A DNA stretch of 64,000 nt from an uncultured Acidimicrobiales bacterium (GTDB lineage: Bacteria; Actinomycetota; Acidimicrobiia; Acidimicrobiales; SHLQ01): contig CAKZVC010000040.1 in NCBI GenBank assembly GCA_937922235.1, forward strand, positions 1 through 64,000. Direction: 5' to 3'. Made by a program: the position numbers and the translations under genes. Below the pieces are notes generated by a model, which worked only from the letters and a program-made list of their open reading frames with translations, had not been told where the DNA came from and searched no databases. This document shows, piece by piece, positions 19,426 through 29,410 of this stretch (position 1 is the first letter of the stretch; each line of letters begins with the position of its first letter).

Positions 19426-20400
19426 ATGAACACGACTACGCCCGCAATCGAGCTCGCCGACGTCGAGGCCGCCGCAGAACGAATTGCACCGTTTGCGATT
19501 CGGACACCGATCATCGAATCGACAAATCTGTCTCGACGCGTCGACGCCCAGGTGTTCTGCAAGGCCGAGCCGTTACAGCGAACGGGTTCGTTCAAGTTCC
19601 GCGGCGCCACCAACTCGATCGCTGCCTTGTCCGACGACGAGCGTGCCGCCGGGATCATCACCTTCTCGTCTGGCAACCACGGCCAGGCGATCAGCCGTGC
19701 GGCCGGGCTTCACGGATGCAAGGCCACTGTCGTGATGCCCACCGACGCTCCGGCGATGAAGCGTGCGGCCACCGAGCATTGGGGCGCCGACATCATCGAG
19801 TACGACCGCTACAGCCAAGACCGGCCCGCCGTTGCCGCCCAAGTCCATGCCCAACGTGGCGGGGTCATCATTCCGCCGTTCAACCATCGTGACGTCATGG
19901 CTGGTCAGGGCACCGTCGGCCTCGAGCTCTTCGACCAAGTCCCCGACCTCGACATGCTGTTCGTCTGCCTCGGTGGCGGCGGGTTGTTGTCAGGGTGTTC
20001 GACCGTCGCGAAGGCAATCAGCCCGAGCACCATCGTTGTGGGCGTCGAACCCGAAGCGGGCGACGATCATGTACGCAGCCGAGAGGCTGGCCACATCGTT
20101 GCGCTTGACGAGGTGCCGCGCACGATTGCCGACGGCCAGCAAACGCTTGCTCCTGGTGAGCTGACGTGGTCGGTGACGAGTGTTCGCTGCGACGAGTTCA
20201 CCACCGTCTCCGATGATGAGATCGTGTCCACCATGCGGTTGCTGTTCGATCACCACAAGCTGGTCGTCGAACCGTCAGGGGCCTCGGCGCTCGCGGCAGT
20301 GCTGCACCGGGGCCTTGTGAAGCCGGGCATGCGGGTTGGCGTGACGTTGTCGGGCGGCAACATCGACCTCGCAACGTTTGCTCGGCTGCTCGGGAACTGA
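19426..20400 (+). CDS. Threonine/serine dehydratase-like PLP enzyme
   Basis: The 324-residue protein has the fold-type II PLP pattern, with the lysine in TGSFKFRGA, FSSGNHGQA, the glycine-rich phosphate loop CLGGGGLLSG and TLSGGN near the end. It resembles catabolic threonine dehydratase or serine racemase and lacks the C-terminal ACT domain of biosynthetic IlvA, so feedback by isoleucine is not expected. Catabolic deamination of threonine or serine to a 2-oxo acid is most likely. The ATG at 19426 is 61 bases from the divergent M24 start. Confidence 0.88.
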   Translation: MNTTTPAIELADVEAAAERIAPFAIRTPIIESTNLSRRVDAQVFCKAEPLQRTGSFKFRGATNSIAALSDDERAAGIITFSSGNHGQAISRAAGLHGCKATVVMPTDAPAMKRAATEHWGADIIEYDRYSQDRPAVAAQVHAQRGGVIIPPFNHRDVMAGQGTVGLELFDQVPDLDMLFVCLGGGGLLSGCSTVAKAISPSTIVVGVEPEAGDDHVRSREAGHIVALDEVPRTIADGQQTLAPGELTWSVTSVRCDEFTTVSDDEIVSTMRLLFDHHKLVVEPSGASALAAVLHRGLVKPGMRVGVTLSGGNIDLATFARLLGN

Positions 20401-20426
20401 ACAGAGGTTTGGGCCGTACAAGTTGT

Positions 20427-21248
20427 ATGAAGCACACGAACTTCGTCTTCGCACTCGGCCTGTTGGCTCTCGTTGTTGCGGCATGTGGCAGCGGCAGCAC
20501 CATCGCTGCGGGCGGTGATGACGCTACGCCAAACGGAAGCTATTGGGCGACGATGGTTATCGAGGATGGCCTGGAGCGTGCGCTCGTCGAGGGTACCCAA
20601 ATCGAGCTCCGGTTCGACGACACTCAGCTCGGTGCGTCAGCTGGATGCAACAGCATGGGCGGCACGTTCTCGATCGCCGATGGCACGTTGCAGGTGACCG
20701 ATATGGCAATGACCGAGATGGGCTGCGACAGCGAACGACATGCTCAGGATGAGTTCGTGGCGAACTTCCTGAGCGCCGGACCCGCAATCGCCATCGACGG
20801 GGACACGATGACGCTCACCACCGACACGACCACGATGGAACTGCTCGACCGAGAGATTGCTGATCCCGACCGTCCGATCATCGGCACCAAGTGGCGGGTG
20901 GACGGCTTCTTCGATGCGTCGGTTGCGTCGAGCTTCAACGTCGCCCAACCCGCCTGGCTGATGTTCACCGACGAGTCCACGCTCGTTGGGTTCGATGGCT
21001 GCGCCGACTTCGAGATGGACGTCGAGGTCAGCGACGGATCAACCGGCGGCCCGATCCCCGACGGTGCCGACGGCGAGATTCAATTCGGTGACCCTCCAGC
21101 TATGCCCAACGACAACTGCGACGACCTCCCGTATGCCGCCCGCCTGTCGGCCAATCTGCGCGGCCAGGCAACCTACGTCATCGACGGACCAACCCTCACC
21201 ATCACCGCACCCGACGGCACGGGTGTGATGCTTCGAACCGACGTCTGA
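20427..21248 (+). CDS. Lipoprotein with two META (HslJ-like) domains
   Basis: The protein of about 273 residues starts with a lipoprotein signal peptide ending in the lipobox VAAC, with Cys20 as the predicted lipidated residue. Two META domains follow (about 37-130 and 150-270), each with the pattern of HslJ-type proteins (GCNSMGGTFSI, then MTEMGCD; the second is degenerate). It should be anchored on the outer face of the cytoplasmic membrane. META proteins are linked to stress tolerance in some bacteria, but the role here is unknown. Confidence 0.82.
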   Translation: MKHTNFVFALGLLALVVAACGSGSTIAAGGDDATPNGSYWATMVIEDGLERALVEGTQIELRFDDTQLGASAGCNSMGGTFSIADGTLQVTDMAMTEMGCDSERHAQDEFVANFLSAGPAIAIDGDTMTLTTDTTTMELLDREIADPDRPIIGTKWRVDGFFDASVASSFNVAQPAWLMFTDESTLVGFDGCADFEMDVEVSDGSTGGPIPDGADGEIQFGDPPAMPNDNCDDLPYAARLSANLRGQATYVIDGPTLTITAPDGTGVMLRTDV

Positions 21249-21293
21249 ATCGTTGCCCTTGGTCGGCCCGTCTTTGGCGAATAAGGTCCGGCG

Positions 21294-22553
21294 ATGGATT
21301 CAGCGATCAGCGACACTGCCATCGAAGACGCCGTAACCGAGGCCCGCAAGCGGTTCGTCGACGCGCACCCTGGTTCGGCCGGATGGTCTGATCGAGCTCG
21401 CCGTGTGTTGCCTGCTGGCAACACGCGCTCGGTGCTCGCCGTCGATCCGTTCCCTGTCCGGGTCGTCCGCGCTGAAGGCAAACACCTCTGGGATGTGGAC
21501 GGCCACCAATACATCGACCTGCTCGGCAACTACACCGCCGGACTCCTCGGGCACTCGCCCGCGCCGGTGCTCGACGCAGCTCGGGAGGCACTCGAATCGG
21601 GCTGGTCGCTGGGCGCGGTTCACGAGAACGAGGTTCGACTAGCCGAGCTCCTGGTCGAACGCTTCCCTTCGATCGAGCAAGTGCGGTTCACGAACTCCGG
21701 CACCGAAGCCAACCTGATGGCACTGGCGGTCGTCCTGCATCACACCGATCGCAAGAAGATCATCGTGTTTCGCAACGGCTATCACGGCGGCGTGATCACC
21801 TTCGGCGCCGAGACCAACCCAGTCAACGTGCCGCACGACTGGGTGCTGTGCGACTACAACGACGCCGCCTCGGTAGACGCTGCGTTCGCCGAGCACGGCA
21901 CCGAGATTGCGTGCGTGCTCGTCGAACCAATGCAGGGTTCGGGCGGTTGTATCCCAGGCGACCCCAAGTTTCTGCGCTCGCTTCGATCGGCGTGCGACGC
22001 CCACGGCGCGCTGCTGATCTTCGATGAGGTCATGACCTCACGGTTCTCCTCGGGTGGAGCCCAACAACTGCTCGGCATAACCCCCGACATGACGACGCTA
22101 GGCAAGTATCTCGCTGGCGGCCTGACCTTCGGGGCCTTCGGTGGTCGAGCGGATGTCATGGCGCATTTCGACCCAAGCCGCGGCGGAGTACTCGGTCACG
22201 CGGGCACGTTCAACAACAACGTCTCATCGATGGCCGCCGGTGTCGCGGCCCTCACCCACATGCTCACGCCTGAGGTGCTCGACGAGCTCCACGCCCGGGG
22301 CGAAGGCCTACGCACCCGCCTGAACGACACTCTCAGGGCCAACGGCGTCGCGCTCACCGTCACCGGCCAAGGCTCACTCATGAACGTCCGCGCTGAAAAC
22401 GAGGCACTCAAAGAGCTCTTCTACTTCCACTGCCTCGAAGGCGGTTGGTACATCGCCCGCCGCGGCTTCATTGCTCTCAGCATCGAGGTCACCGACGCCG
22501 ACATCGACGCCTTCATCACCCACGTCGCCACCTTCCCAACCACGGGGGTCTGA
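21294..22553 (+). CDS. Class III PLP-dependent aminotransferase (HemL-like)
   Basis: The 419-residue protein has the class III pattern: RVLPAGNTRSV, FTNSGTEANLMAL, NGYHG, LVEPMQGSGG, LIFDEVMTSR and the PLP lysine in TTLGKYLAGG. It looks like glutamate-1-semialdehyde aminomutase but departs from HemL, so it probably aminates another substrate. The stop codon TGA lies inside a copy of the GGGGTCTGACCCC palindrome. It lies 45 bases after the META lipoprotein gene on the same strand. Confidence 0.87.
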   Translation: MDSAISDTAIEDAVTEARKRFVDAHPGSAGWSDRARRVLPAGNTRSVLAVDPFPVRVVRAEGKHLWDVDGHQYIDLLGNYTAGLLGHSPAPVLDAAREALESGWSLGAVHENEVRLAELLVERFPSIEQVRFTNSGTEANLMALAVVLHHTDRKKIIVFRNGYHGGVITFGAETNPVNVPHDWVLCDYNDAASVDAAFAEHGTEIACVLVEPMQGSGGCIPGDPKFLRSLRSACDAHGALLIFDEVMTSRFSSGGAQQLLGITPDMTTLGKYLAGGLTFGAFGGRADVMAHFDPSRGGVLGHAGTFNNNVSSMAAGVAALTHMLTPEVLDELHARGEGLRTRLNDTLRANGVALTVTGQGSLMNVRAENEALKELFYFHCLEGGWYIARRGFIALSIEVTDADIDAFITHVATFPTTGV

Positions 22554-22557
22554 CCCC
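22545..22557. repeat. GGGGTCTGACCCC palindrome over a stop codon
   Basis: This is a perfect 6-base inverted repeat around one T. The TGA at 22551-22553 is the stop of the aminotransferase gene. The same 13 bases occur at 839-851. Confidence 0.7.
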
Positions 22558-22693
22558 AACGGGTGGAGCCTCCGGTGAGCGAATACCGCCTCGGGCGCCC
22601 AGCCTCCATGGCGCATGAACGGCCCCGGAGGGGACGACAACTTTGCAGCCCGTAGGGAGCAAAATCACGGCGGAGCCGGTGCTCCCAGAGGGA

Positions 22694-25600
22694 TCAAAGG
22701 GAACGAAGCGCGGCGCGGATCTTGTTTTCGCTGACCTTTTCGGCAGTGCCAATCTGTTGGGCGAAGGTGGCAACGCGGAACTCCTCGAGCTGCCAGTTCA
22801 GATCGGTGAGGGCCTGTGATGGCGGGAGGCGTTCTGCGTAGTGATCGAAGTCGTTCTCGAGGTTCCGGCACTTCGTCATGAGCTGGCTGTCTTGCACGAT
22901 GCGGTCGGGCAGTTTGTCGAGACGCACTTCCATTGCATGGAGGTAGCGAGCAACGTCAGCGAGCCGTGATGGGCCCACGCCCGACAGGTGGTTGGGGTAG
23001 ACGAGGCGCACGAGCTGCTGCGCCATGTCGCGCCGCGCTGGGAGAATCGCAGGTGCTGCCTTCTCGGCCAGACGAGCTCGAAGTCGGGCGTTGCGCACGA
23101 GAATCTCGACGGCAGACGGACCGAGCTCGGCCACAGTCTCAGGGAGTCGATCGCGTGCGGTTGCGACGAGCTCGTTCCAGTCGGCTTCGTTCCACACCAC
23201 TCCCCCAGCGTTCTCGAGAAGGCCCGAGAAGATGCAGTCGGCGGCGTCGGTGACCCACTCGACCTTCGATCCGTGTGGACTGGCGGCAATGGCAAGGTTC
23301 GCTTGGGTATCGAGCAGGTCGTTGAGCGCACGAGCAATACCGCCGATGTTCAAGCGCAAGAGACGGCGAGTGCCGAGCCACATGGCCTCGTGCTGGGCTG
23401 CCGCGTCGGGCAGCAATCGCAAGGCAACCGCATCACCAGCGTCGACGAGCGACGGGAACGCGTCGACCGACTGACCCGCTGCGTCGGTGCGGATCTTCTT
23501 CGGGATCTCGCCAAAGGTCCACGACGTCTGGCCCTCGATGGTGAGTTCGTGCTCGCTCGTCTCGAGGACATCGGCGACCTCTTGAGCGAGCTGGGCTCGC
23601 AGCGTGTCGAGGTTGCGACCTTGCGCAATGAGATCGCCGCTATCGGACACCACCCGAAAGATCGGTCGAAGGTGATCGGGCAATCGATCGACGACAAGTG
23701 CATCGGCGGGCAAGGGCTCGTTGCGCACTCCTCGAAGTGCAGCTCGAACGGCTTCGACGAGGTTGCCGTCAGACTCCTCGAGCTCGGGCATGATCGCCGC
23801 AACCGTGTCCGGGATCGGCACGAACGGCTTGCGAACGGCCTTGGGCATCGAGCGCAGCAGTTCGGTGACGAGCTCTTGGCGAAGACCCGGCACGTTCCAC
23901 TCGAACGCGTCGGCATCGACATGACCGAGAAGCGACACCGGCACGTTCACGGTGACGCCGTCGTTGGCCGACGTCGAGTCGAACTCGTAGTCGACCTCAA
24001 ACTCGACACCTCCTGCCGTCCACGACTCGGGGAACGACTCGTCGGCGACCTCGTGTTCGTCGGCAGCGAAGATGTCGTCGAGGCGGAGGTCGAGCAGACG
24101 CGGATCGCGTTTGCGACGTTTGTTCCACCAGCGGTCGAAGTCTGCGCCTGATGTGACTTTGTCGCCAACACGTTGGTCGTAGAACTCGAAGAGCACGTCG
24201 TACTCGACGAACAGATCGCGCCGTTGGCGGGCGCCGAGGCGGCGAACTTCTTCGAGCACCGATTCGTTCTGCTCGAAGAACGCGTGATGTGTTTCCCAGT
24301 CGCCCTCGATGAGCGCGTGATGGATAAACAGGCTGCGGGCTTCGTCGGGGTCGACGCGCCGATAGTGCACTCGACGGCCAGCGACGAGCGGCACACCATA
24401 GAGCGACACCCGCTCAATCGTCATCGCCGAACCCTTGTCACGATCCCACTCGGGCTCGTCGTAGCTCCGCTTCGTCAGATGCTCGCCCGCTCGTTCGGCC
24501 CACTCGGGCTGAATTCGAGCCGCGCTATGACACCACAGCCGGTTGGTCTCGACGAGCTCGCCCGCCATCACCCAGTTCGGCGGCTTTTTGCTCAGCGCTG
24601 AACCTCTCCCGATTAGGAAGCGAGCGTTCCGGCCGCCGGTGAACTCGTTACTGGCCGAGTCTTTCAAGCCGATCTGCGACAGCAGGCCGGTGAGCAGCGC
24701 CATATGGACGTTGTCGCTCCCTGCGCTCGACATTTCCAGTCGAGATCCGGGGTCGTCGACATGGTCGCTTCGCTTCCCCGAGACCGAGCTGATCTTCCAG
24801 TTGAGTGACTTCGCGGTGCGTTCGAGCTGGCGATAGATGTCTTGCCACTCGCGGATGCGGTTGAAGTTGAGGAATTCGCGCTTGCACATCTTGCGGAACT
24901 GGCTGTTCGATCGGGCGCGACGTTCGGTCTCGATGTACTCCCACAGTCGAACCCAGGCAAGAAAGTCAGAGCCTGGCTCTTTGAAGCGGTCGTGGAACTG
25001 GGCTGCCTCTTCTCGCTTCTCCGACGGGCGTTCGCGCGGGTCTTGCACCGACATGGCCGCCGTGATGATCATCACTTCCCGCAGGCATCCGGTGTCGGCT
25101 CCTTCGATGACCATGCGGCCAAATCGCGGGTCGATCGGCAGCCGGGCAAGCTCTCGACCGATGGACGTCAGCCACTTCTTCGTGTTCTGCCGCTCAGGGT
25201 CGACGGCATCGAGTTCTTCGAGTAGCGCCACACCGTCGCGGATGTTGCGTAGCTCCGGAGGTTCGACGAACGGGAACCGTTCCATGTCTCCCAAGCCCAG
25301 CGATGCCATTTGCAAGAGCACCGACGCCAGGTTCGTGCGGGTGATCTCGGGCTCGGTGAATTCGGGTCGGTTATCGAAGTTGTCCTCGGAGTACAACCGG
25401 ATGGCGATACCCGCGGCCACACGGCCGCATCGACCCGAGCGCTGGTTCGCCGATGCCTGCGACACGTCCTCGATCGGCAGACGCTGCACCTTCGTTCGAT
25501 TGCTGTAGCGGCTCACTCGAGCCAGACCAGGGTCGACGACGTAGCGAATGCCGGGAACGGTGAGCGACGTTTCGGCCACGTTCGTTGCGATCACGATGCG

Positions 25601-26446
25601 ACGTCGAATGCCGCGGCGCTTGCGTTCGAACACCCGATGCTGCTCGGCGGCCGACAGTCGTCCGTAGAGCGGCAGGATCTCGGTGTCTCGAAGCTTGGCC
25701 TCGCCTAGCGCGTCCGCAGCTTCCCGAATGTCACGCTCACCCGACCCGAACACGAGAATGTCGCCGTCCGCTTCGTTCTCGAGTTCGAAGACCGCCTCGA
25801 CGATCGCCTCGGGGATCGTGAGCGACTCGCCCGTATCCATGTCCTCCGGCGGGCGATAGCGAATCTCGACCGGGAACGTCCGGCCCGACACCTCGATGAT
25901 CGGGGCGTGCGTGCCATCGGATGACGAGAAATGCTGCGCGAACCGGCCGGTGTCGATCGTGGCCGATGTGACGATCACTTTCAGGTCGGGGCGCTTCGAC
26001 AACAGCTGCTTGAGATAGCCAAGCAGGAAGTCGATGTTGAGGCTGCGCTCGTGTGCTTCGTCGATGATGATCACCGAGTACTTCTTGAGCATTCGGTCGT
26101 GTTGCATTTCGGCCAGCAGGATGCCGTCGGTCATGACCTTGATGGCCGTCTTGGTCGATACCTGGTCGTTGAAACGAACCTTGTATCCGACAAGTCCACC
26201 GAGCTCGTCGTTCAGCTCCTCAGAGACACGCTCGGCGATCGAGCGGGCGGCGATTCGCCGCGGCTGGGTGTGACCGATCCAGCCCGACTCGCCCAGCCCG
26301 AGCTCGAGGCACATCTTTGGCAGCTGGGTGCTCTTGCCCGACCCGGTCTCGCCAGCGACGACCACAACCTGATGGTCGCGAATCGCTCCGAGCAGTTCCT
26401 CGCGGCGCTCGGCAATCGGAAGATCAGGTGGGTAGCGGATATCCAC
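22694..26446 (-). CDS. hrpA: ATP-dependent RNA helicase HrpA (DEAH-box)
   Basis: The 1250-residue protein has Walker A GETGSGKST (32-40), TQPRRIAARS, DEAH (129-132), SATI, the helicase C motifs TNVAETSLTVPGI and QRSGRCGRV, the HA2/OB region and the long C-terminal DUF3418 domain, as in HrpA. The length agrees with the family (about 1280). HrpA acts on structured mRNA and rescues stalled ribosomes in enteric bacteria. The start is GTG. A 52-base gap separates it from the upstream operon of the same strand. Confidence 0.95.
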   Translation of the reverse strand: MDIRYPPDLPIAERREELLGAIRDHQVVVVAGETGSGKSTQLPKMCLELGLGESGWIGHTQPRRIAARSIAERVSEELNDELGGLVGYKVRFNDQVSTKTAIKVMTDGILLAEMQHDRMLKKYSVIIIDEAHERSLNIDFLLGYLKQLLSKRPDLKVIVTSATIDTGRFAQHFSSSDGTHAPIIEVSGRTFPVEIRYRPPEDMDTGESLTIPEAIVEAVFELENEADGDILVFGSGERDIREAADALGEAKLRDTEILPLYGRLSAAEQHRVFERKRRGIRRRIVIATNVAETSLTVPGIRYVVDPGLARVSRYSNRTKVQRLPIEDVSQASANQRSGRCGRVAAGIAIRLYSEDNFDNRPEFTEPEITRTNLASVLLQMASLGLGDMERFPFVEPPELRNIRDGVALLEELDAVDPERQNTKKWLTSIGRELARLPIDPRFGRMVIEGADTGCLREVMIITAAMSVQDPRERPSEKREEAAQFHDRFKEPGSDFLAWVRLWEYIETERRARSNSQFRKMCKREFLNFNRIREWQDIYRQLERTAKSLNWKISSVSGKRSDHVDDPGSRLEMSSAGSDNVHMALLTGLLSQIGLKDSASNEFTGGRNARFLIGRGSALSKKPPNWVMAGELVETNRLWCHSAARIQPEWAERAGEHLTKRSYDEPEWDRDKGSAMTIERVSLYGVPLVAGRRVHYRRVDPDEARSLFIHHALIEGDWETHHAFFEQNESVLEEVRRLGARQRRDLFVEYDVLFEFYDQRVGDKVTSGADFDRWWNKRRKRDPRLLDLRLDDIFAADEHEVADESFPESWTAGGVEFEVDYEFDSTSANDGVTVNVPVSLLGHVDADAFEWNVPGLRQELVTELLRSMPKAVRKPFVPIPDTVAAIMPELEESDGNLVEAVRAALRGVRNEPLPADALVVDRLPDHLRPIFRVVSDSGDLIAQGRNLDTLRAQLAQEVADVLETSEHELTIEGQTSWTFGEIPKKIRTDAAGQSVDAFPSLVDAGDAVALRLLPDAAAQHEAMWLGTRRLLRLNIGGIARALNDLLDTQANLAIAASPHGSKVEWVTDAADCIFSGLLENAGGVVWNEADWNELVATARDRLPETVAELGPSAVEILVRNARLRARLAEKAAPAILPARRDMAQQLVRLVYPNHLSGVGPSRLADVARYLHAMEVRLDKLPDRIVQDSQLMTKCRNLENDFDHYAERLPPSQALTDLNWQLEEFRVATFAQQIGTAEKVSENKIRAALRSL

Positions 26447-26498
26447 GAACGCCTACCGTAGAAGTTCTGAGCAACAAACGGCTTTCACACCGTCGAGA

Positions 26499-26963
26499 TC
26501 AGATCCAGCGCCGAACCGACGACCGGTAGTCGTCGTACTTCGCACCGAACTGTTCGCGCAGGGCGCGCTCTTCAGGAATGATCTGCAAGCGGGTCAGCAC
26601 GGCAACGAAGACGCCCGCTCCGATCAGCAGAGCGAGGAAGCTGCCGAGCCACAGGCCAGCACCGAGAATCATGCACAACATGCCGAGGTACATCGGATTG
26701 CGGGTAATTCGGTAGACACCTTTCGTCACAAGCGTGTCGGTCTTGGTCAGATCCATCGGGTCGACAGACGTGTGCTCGAATTTGAAGTCGATAACTCCGG
26801 CGATCGCCACACCAACTCCGACGACGGCCATGATCACCCCAAGCAGCGGGCCGCGTTCTGCGGGCACGAGCCGCTCGCCGAACTGGGCGACCAACCAGAC
26901 AGTGCCAAGCGAGACCAGCAACCACGCAAGGGGCGGTACTCGGGTCTCGAGGTTGTCCATCAT
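26499..26963 (-). CDS. Isoprenylcysteine methyltransferase-like membrane protein
   Basis: The 154-residue protein has about four membrane segments and the motif TKGVYRITRNPMYLGML, then PEERALREQFGAKYDDYRSSVRRW, shared by ICMT/phospholipid methyltransferase families (PEMT-like). It probably transfers a methyl group from S-adenosylmethionine to a lipid or membrane substrate. A GGAG lies eight bases before the ATG at 26963. It is the last gene of a unit with the aldolase and acyl-CoA ligase, 16 bases after the ligase stop. Confidence 0.8.
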   Translation of the reverse strand: MMDNLETRVPPLAWLLVSLGTVWLVAQFGERLVPAERGPLLGVIMAVVGVGVAIAGVIDFKFEHTSVDPMDLTKTDTLVTKGVYRITRNPMYLGMLCMILGAGLWLGSFLALLIGAGVFVAVLTRLQIIPEERALREQFGAKYDDYRSSVRRWI

Positions 26964-26979
26964 CGAATCGACTCCATCG

Positions 26980-28605
26980 CTATCGGTTGCGTCGTTTAAG
27001 CGAGCGAAAGTCGTGCACGTTGGCGAGCGTAGTTGGGTCCACGCCTTCGCCAAACAAGGCATGCTTCATGATCTTCTGCGTGCCAGTCGTTGGCAGCTCG
27101 TCGACAAAGAGCAGCCAACCCGGTGGCTTGTAGTACGCCATGTTCTGCATGCACATCTCGAAGAGCTCAGACGCAACAGCGGCTGAAGGATCAGCTTCGC
27201 CTCCGAGCACAACACACGCGTAAACCTCTTCATCGCGTGTGGGGTCATCGATAGCAAGCACGGCGACCTGGGCCACACGGTCGTCTTCGTAGAGGCATGC
27301 CTCGACCTCGGCAGCGCTGATGTTCTCACCCGATCGACGAATGATGTTCTTGCTGCGGTCGACGAAGTAGATCATGCCGGTCTCATCCATCGAGACGGTG
27401 TCGCCTGTATGCCACCACCCGTTGCGCCAGCCGTCCTCAGTCGCCTCGGGTTTGTTGAGATATCCGTCGAAGAAACCCGTGCGCGGCGTTGCTTCGCTAT
27501 GTCGTAACACCATTTCGCCTGGCACGCCAGGAGCAACATCGTGATCGTTCTCGTCAACAACTCGCACTTCGACTGTCGGACGGGCTCGCCCGATGGCCCG
27601 GGTAGTGATCGACCGAGGCTCGTCGGTGTCACCGAGCAAGCGACACATCTCGGTCATGCCCCAGACCTCGATGAGCGGCACATCAAACCGATCCTCAAAG
27701 ACCCCGTGCAAGCTGGGCTCGACCCCAGCACCAACAGCAAAACGAAGGCTGTTGTTGTGGTCGTCTTCATGCGCAGGTGCGGCGAGAAGAGCAGGAACGA
27801 CAACGCCAAGATAGTGACCGATGGTGGCGTCGTGGGCAGCAATGTCCGTCCACCAGGCTGACGCCGAGAAGCGCTCCGGCTGAATCTGACAATTGCCAGT
27901 CAGCATCATCGAGTACAACGAACACAAGCCGGAGTTCACGTGAAAGAGCGGCAGCGGATTGTAGAGGCGTTCCTCGCCTTCTCGAATGTCGATCAGGCCG
28001 CCGAGGTTCGCATACCAGCGACCAATCTCCAACTGATATTCCTGGCTCAGCAGACAGCCCTTTGGTTTGCCCGTGGTGCCCGACGTGTACAACACGCTGG
28101 CCTCGGTCGCGGGGCTGACCACGTCGCTCGAAGTTGGCATCTTCGGCTCGGGCAGCTCCGGCATGTGGGTGTCGAGCACGCTGACCGCAATGTCTCGTCC
28201 GCTCTCGGCGATCGCCAGAGCCATGACGTCGACACGATTCGGAGCAACGATCGCGAGCTCTGGCGTTGAGTCGGAGAGGATGTAGCCAACCTCAGCCGGC
28301 CGAAGGTCAGGATTGATTGGAACCATCGAAGCCCCGACGGTGGCCAGCGCCAGAGCAGTCACAACATGTTCAGGCCGGTTCTCGAGGTCGACCGCAACGC
28401 GATGACCCGGCCCATAGCCGGCACGATGCAATGCCTCGGCGGCGAGCTCGACCGACGAGGCCATCTCTCCGTAGGTCGCACGAAAACCCGCAGGGTTATA
28501 GTGACGGCCAGGCGCTTCGGGGACGATGAAGAAATCATTGTTCGTCCATCGTTGCGCAGCCTCGACGAAGACCTCGGCGATCGTCCTTCCGCCGATCAGC
28601 ATCAT
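26980..28605 (-). CDS. Acyl-CoA/carboxylic acid-CoA ligase (ANL family)
   Basis: The 541-residue protein has the AMP-binding P-loop YTSGTTGKPKG, EVWGMTEM, GWWHTGD, DRSKNIIRRSGENISAAEVE and a C-terminal GTQKIMKHAL lysine, the full set of ANL adenylating enzymes. It activates a carboxylic acid with ATP and CoA; the pattern is nearest to carnitine/crotonobetaine or bile-acid-like CoA ligases. The ATG at 28605 follows the aldolase stop by four bases. The substrate is not known. Confidence 0.87.
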   Translation of the reverse strand: MMLIGGRTIAEVFVEAAQRWTNNDFFIVPEAPGRHYNPAGFRATYGEMASSVELAAEALHRAGYGPGHRVAVDLENRPEHVVTALALATVGASMVPINPDLRPAEVGYILSDSTPELAIVAPNRVDVMALAIAESGRDIAVSVLDTHMPELPEPKMPTSSDVVSPATEASVLYTSGTTGKPKGCLLSQEYQLEIGRWYANLGGLIDIREGEERLYNPLPLFHVNSGLCSLYSMMLTGNCQIQPERFSASAWWTDIAAHDATIGHYLGVVVPALLAAPAHEDDHNNSLRFAVGAGVEPSLHGVFEDRFDVPLIEVWGMTEMCRLLGDTDEPRSITTRAIGRARPTVEVRVVDENDHDVAPGVPGEMVLRHSEATPRTGFFDGYLNKPEATEDGWRNGWWHTGDTVSMDETGMIYFVDRSKNIIRRSGENISAAEVEACLYEDDRVAQVAVLAIDDPTRDEEVYACVVLGGEADPSAAVASELFEMCMQNMAYYKPPGWLLFVDELPTTGTQKIMKHALFGEGVDPTTLANVHDFRSLKRRNR

Positions 28606-28609
28606 GTCT

Positions 28610-29407
28610 CTAGGCGAGGCCGAACTCTTGCTTGATGGTCTGAAACTGGAACCAGCCACCAAAGTCGTGCCCGCTTTGTTCGAAGCTGAACTGTGCGTAC
28701 TCATCACGAATAATCTGCATATCGCCAGCAGCCATGGCGAGCAGCTGACTCTGACAGGCGCGCTCGAGAGCGATGAACCACCACGCTGCCGCATCGACCG
28801 AACCGCCGGTCGTGATGACACCATGGTTCTTGTGCAGCAGGGCCTTCTTGTCGCCGAGCGACTCGGCCATCTTGCGACCTGAGTCGAGGTCGGTGACGAT
28901 GGCGCCACCACCGTCGCTATGCATGGCGATGTCGTTAAAGAACATGCAGTGATCTTGGGTGATCATCTCGAGCGGAATGCCAAGGGCCGAGAAGGTCTTC
29001 GAGTACATCGCGTGCGTGTGACATGCAGCGACCACGTCGGGCCGAGCTGCGTGGAGCGCACCGTGAATCGCGAACGCAGCGTTGTTCAGCGGGCGGTTGC
29101 CATGCACGATCGTGCCCTCGTGGTCGACACAAATCAGATCATCAACCGTGACGACCTTGAAGCCCATACCGAACGGGTTCACCCAGAAGCGATCGTCGTG
29201 TTCGGGGTCGCGAACCGTGATGTGGCCCGCAGCGCCTTCGGCCAACCGGAGGTGCCCAAGGATATTCAGCGCATCGACCAGCGATTTCTTGCGATGGTCA
29301 CGTTCGTCGTCGACGTTGTCGAACGAGGGAGGCATCGGGAAGATCATGTCTTCGGTCAGCGTCGTGGCGTCGCCTGCGAGCTCGTTCGTGTCGTCAACGG
29401 TAGTCAT
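28610..29407 (-). CDS. Class II aldolase/adducin-domain protein
   Basis: The 265-residue protein has the aldolase II fold, with zinc ligands in ACHTHAM and LHKNHGVITTGGSV, and GHITVRDPEHDD. Family enzymes cleave or epimerise sugar phosphates, or decarboxylate small acids. Its place between an acidic small protein (three bases upstream) and a CoA ligase (four bases downstream) suggests degradation of a carboxylated or sugar-like compound, but the substrate cannot be told. Confidence 0.85.
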   Translation of the reverse strand: MTTVDDTNELAGDATTLTEDMIFPMPPSFDNVDDERDHRKKSLVDALNILGHLRLAEGAAGHITVRDPEHDDRFWVNPFGMGFKVVTVDDLICVDHEGTIVHGNRPLNNAAFAIHGALHAARPDVVAACHTHAMYSKTFSALGIPLEMITQDHCMFFNDIAMHSDGGGAIVTDLDSGRKMAESLGDKKALLHKNHGVITTGGSVDAAAWWFIALERACQSQLLAMAAGDMQIIRDEYAQFSFEQSGHDFGGWFQFQTIKQEFGLA

Positions 29408-29410
29408 GAT

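Noticed and set aside
18393..19892. A 499-codon plus-strand open frame
   Set aside because: It lies opposite the M24 peptidase and runs into the dehydratase start in another frame; the real genes have motifs and ribosome sites.
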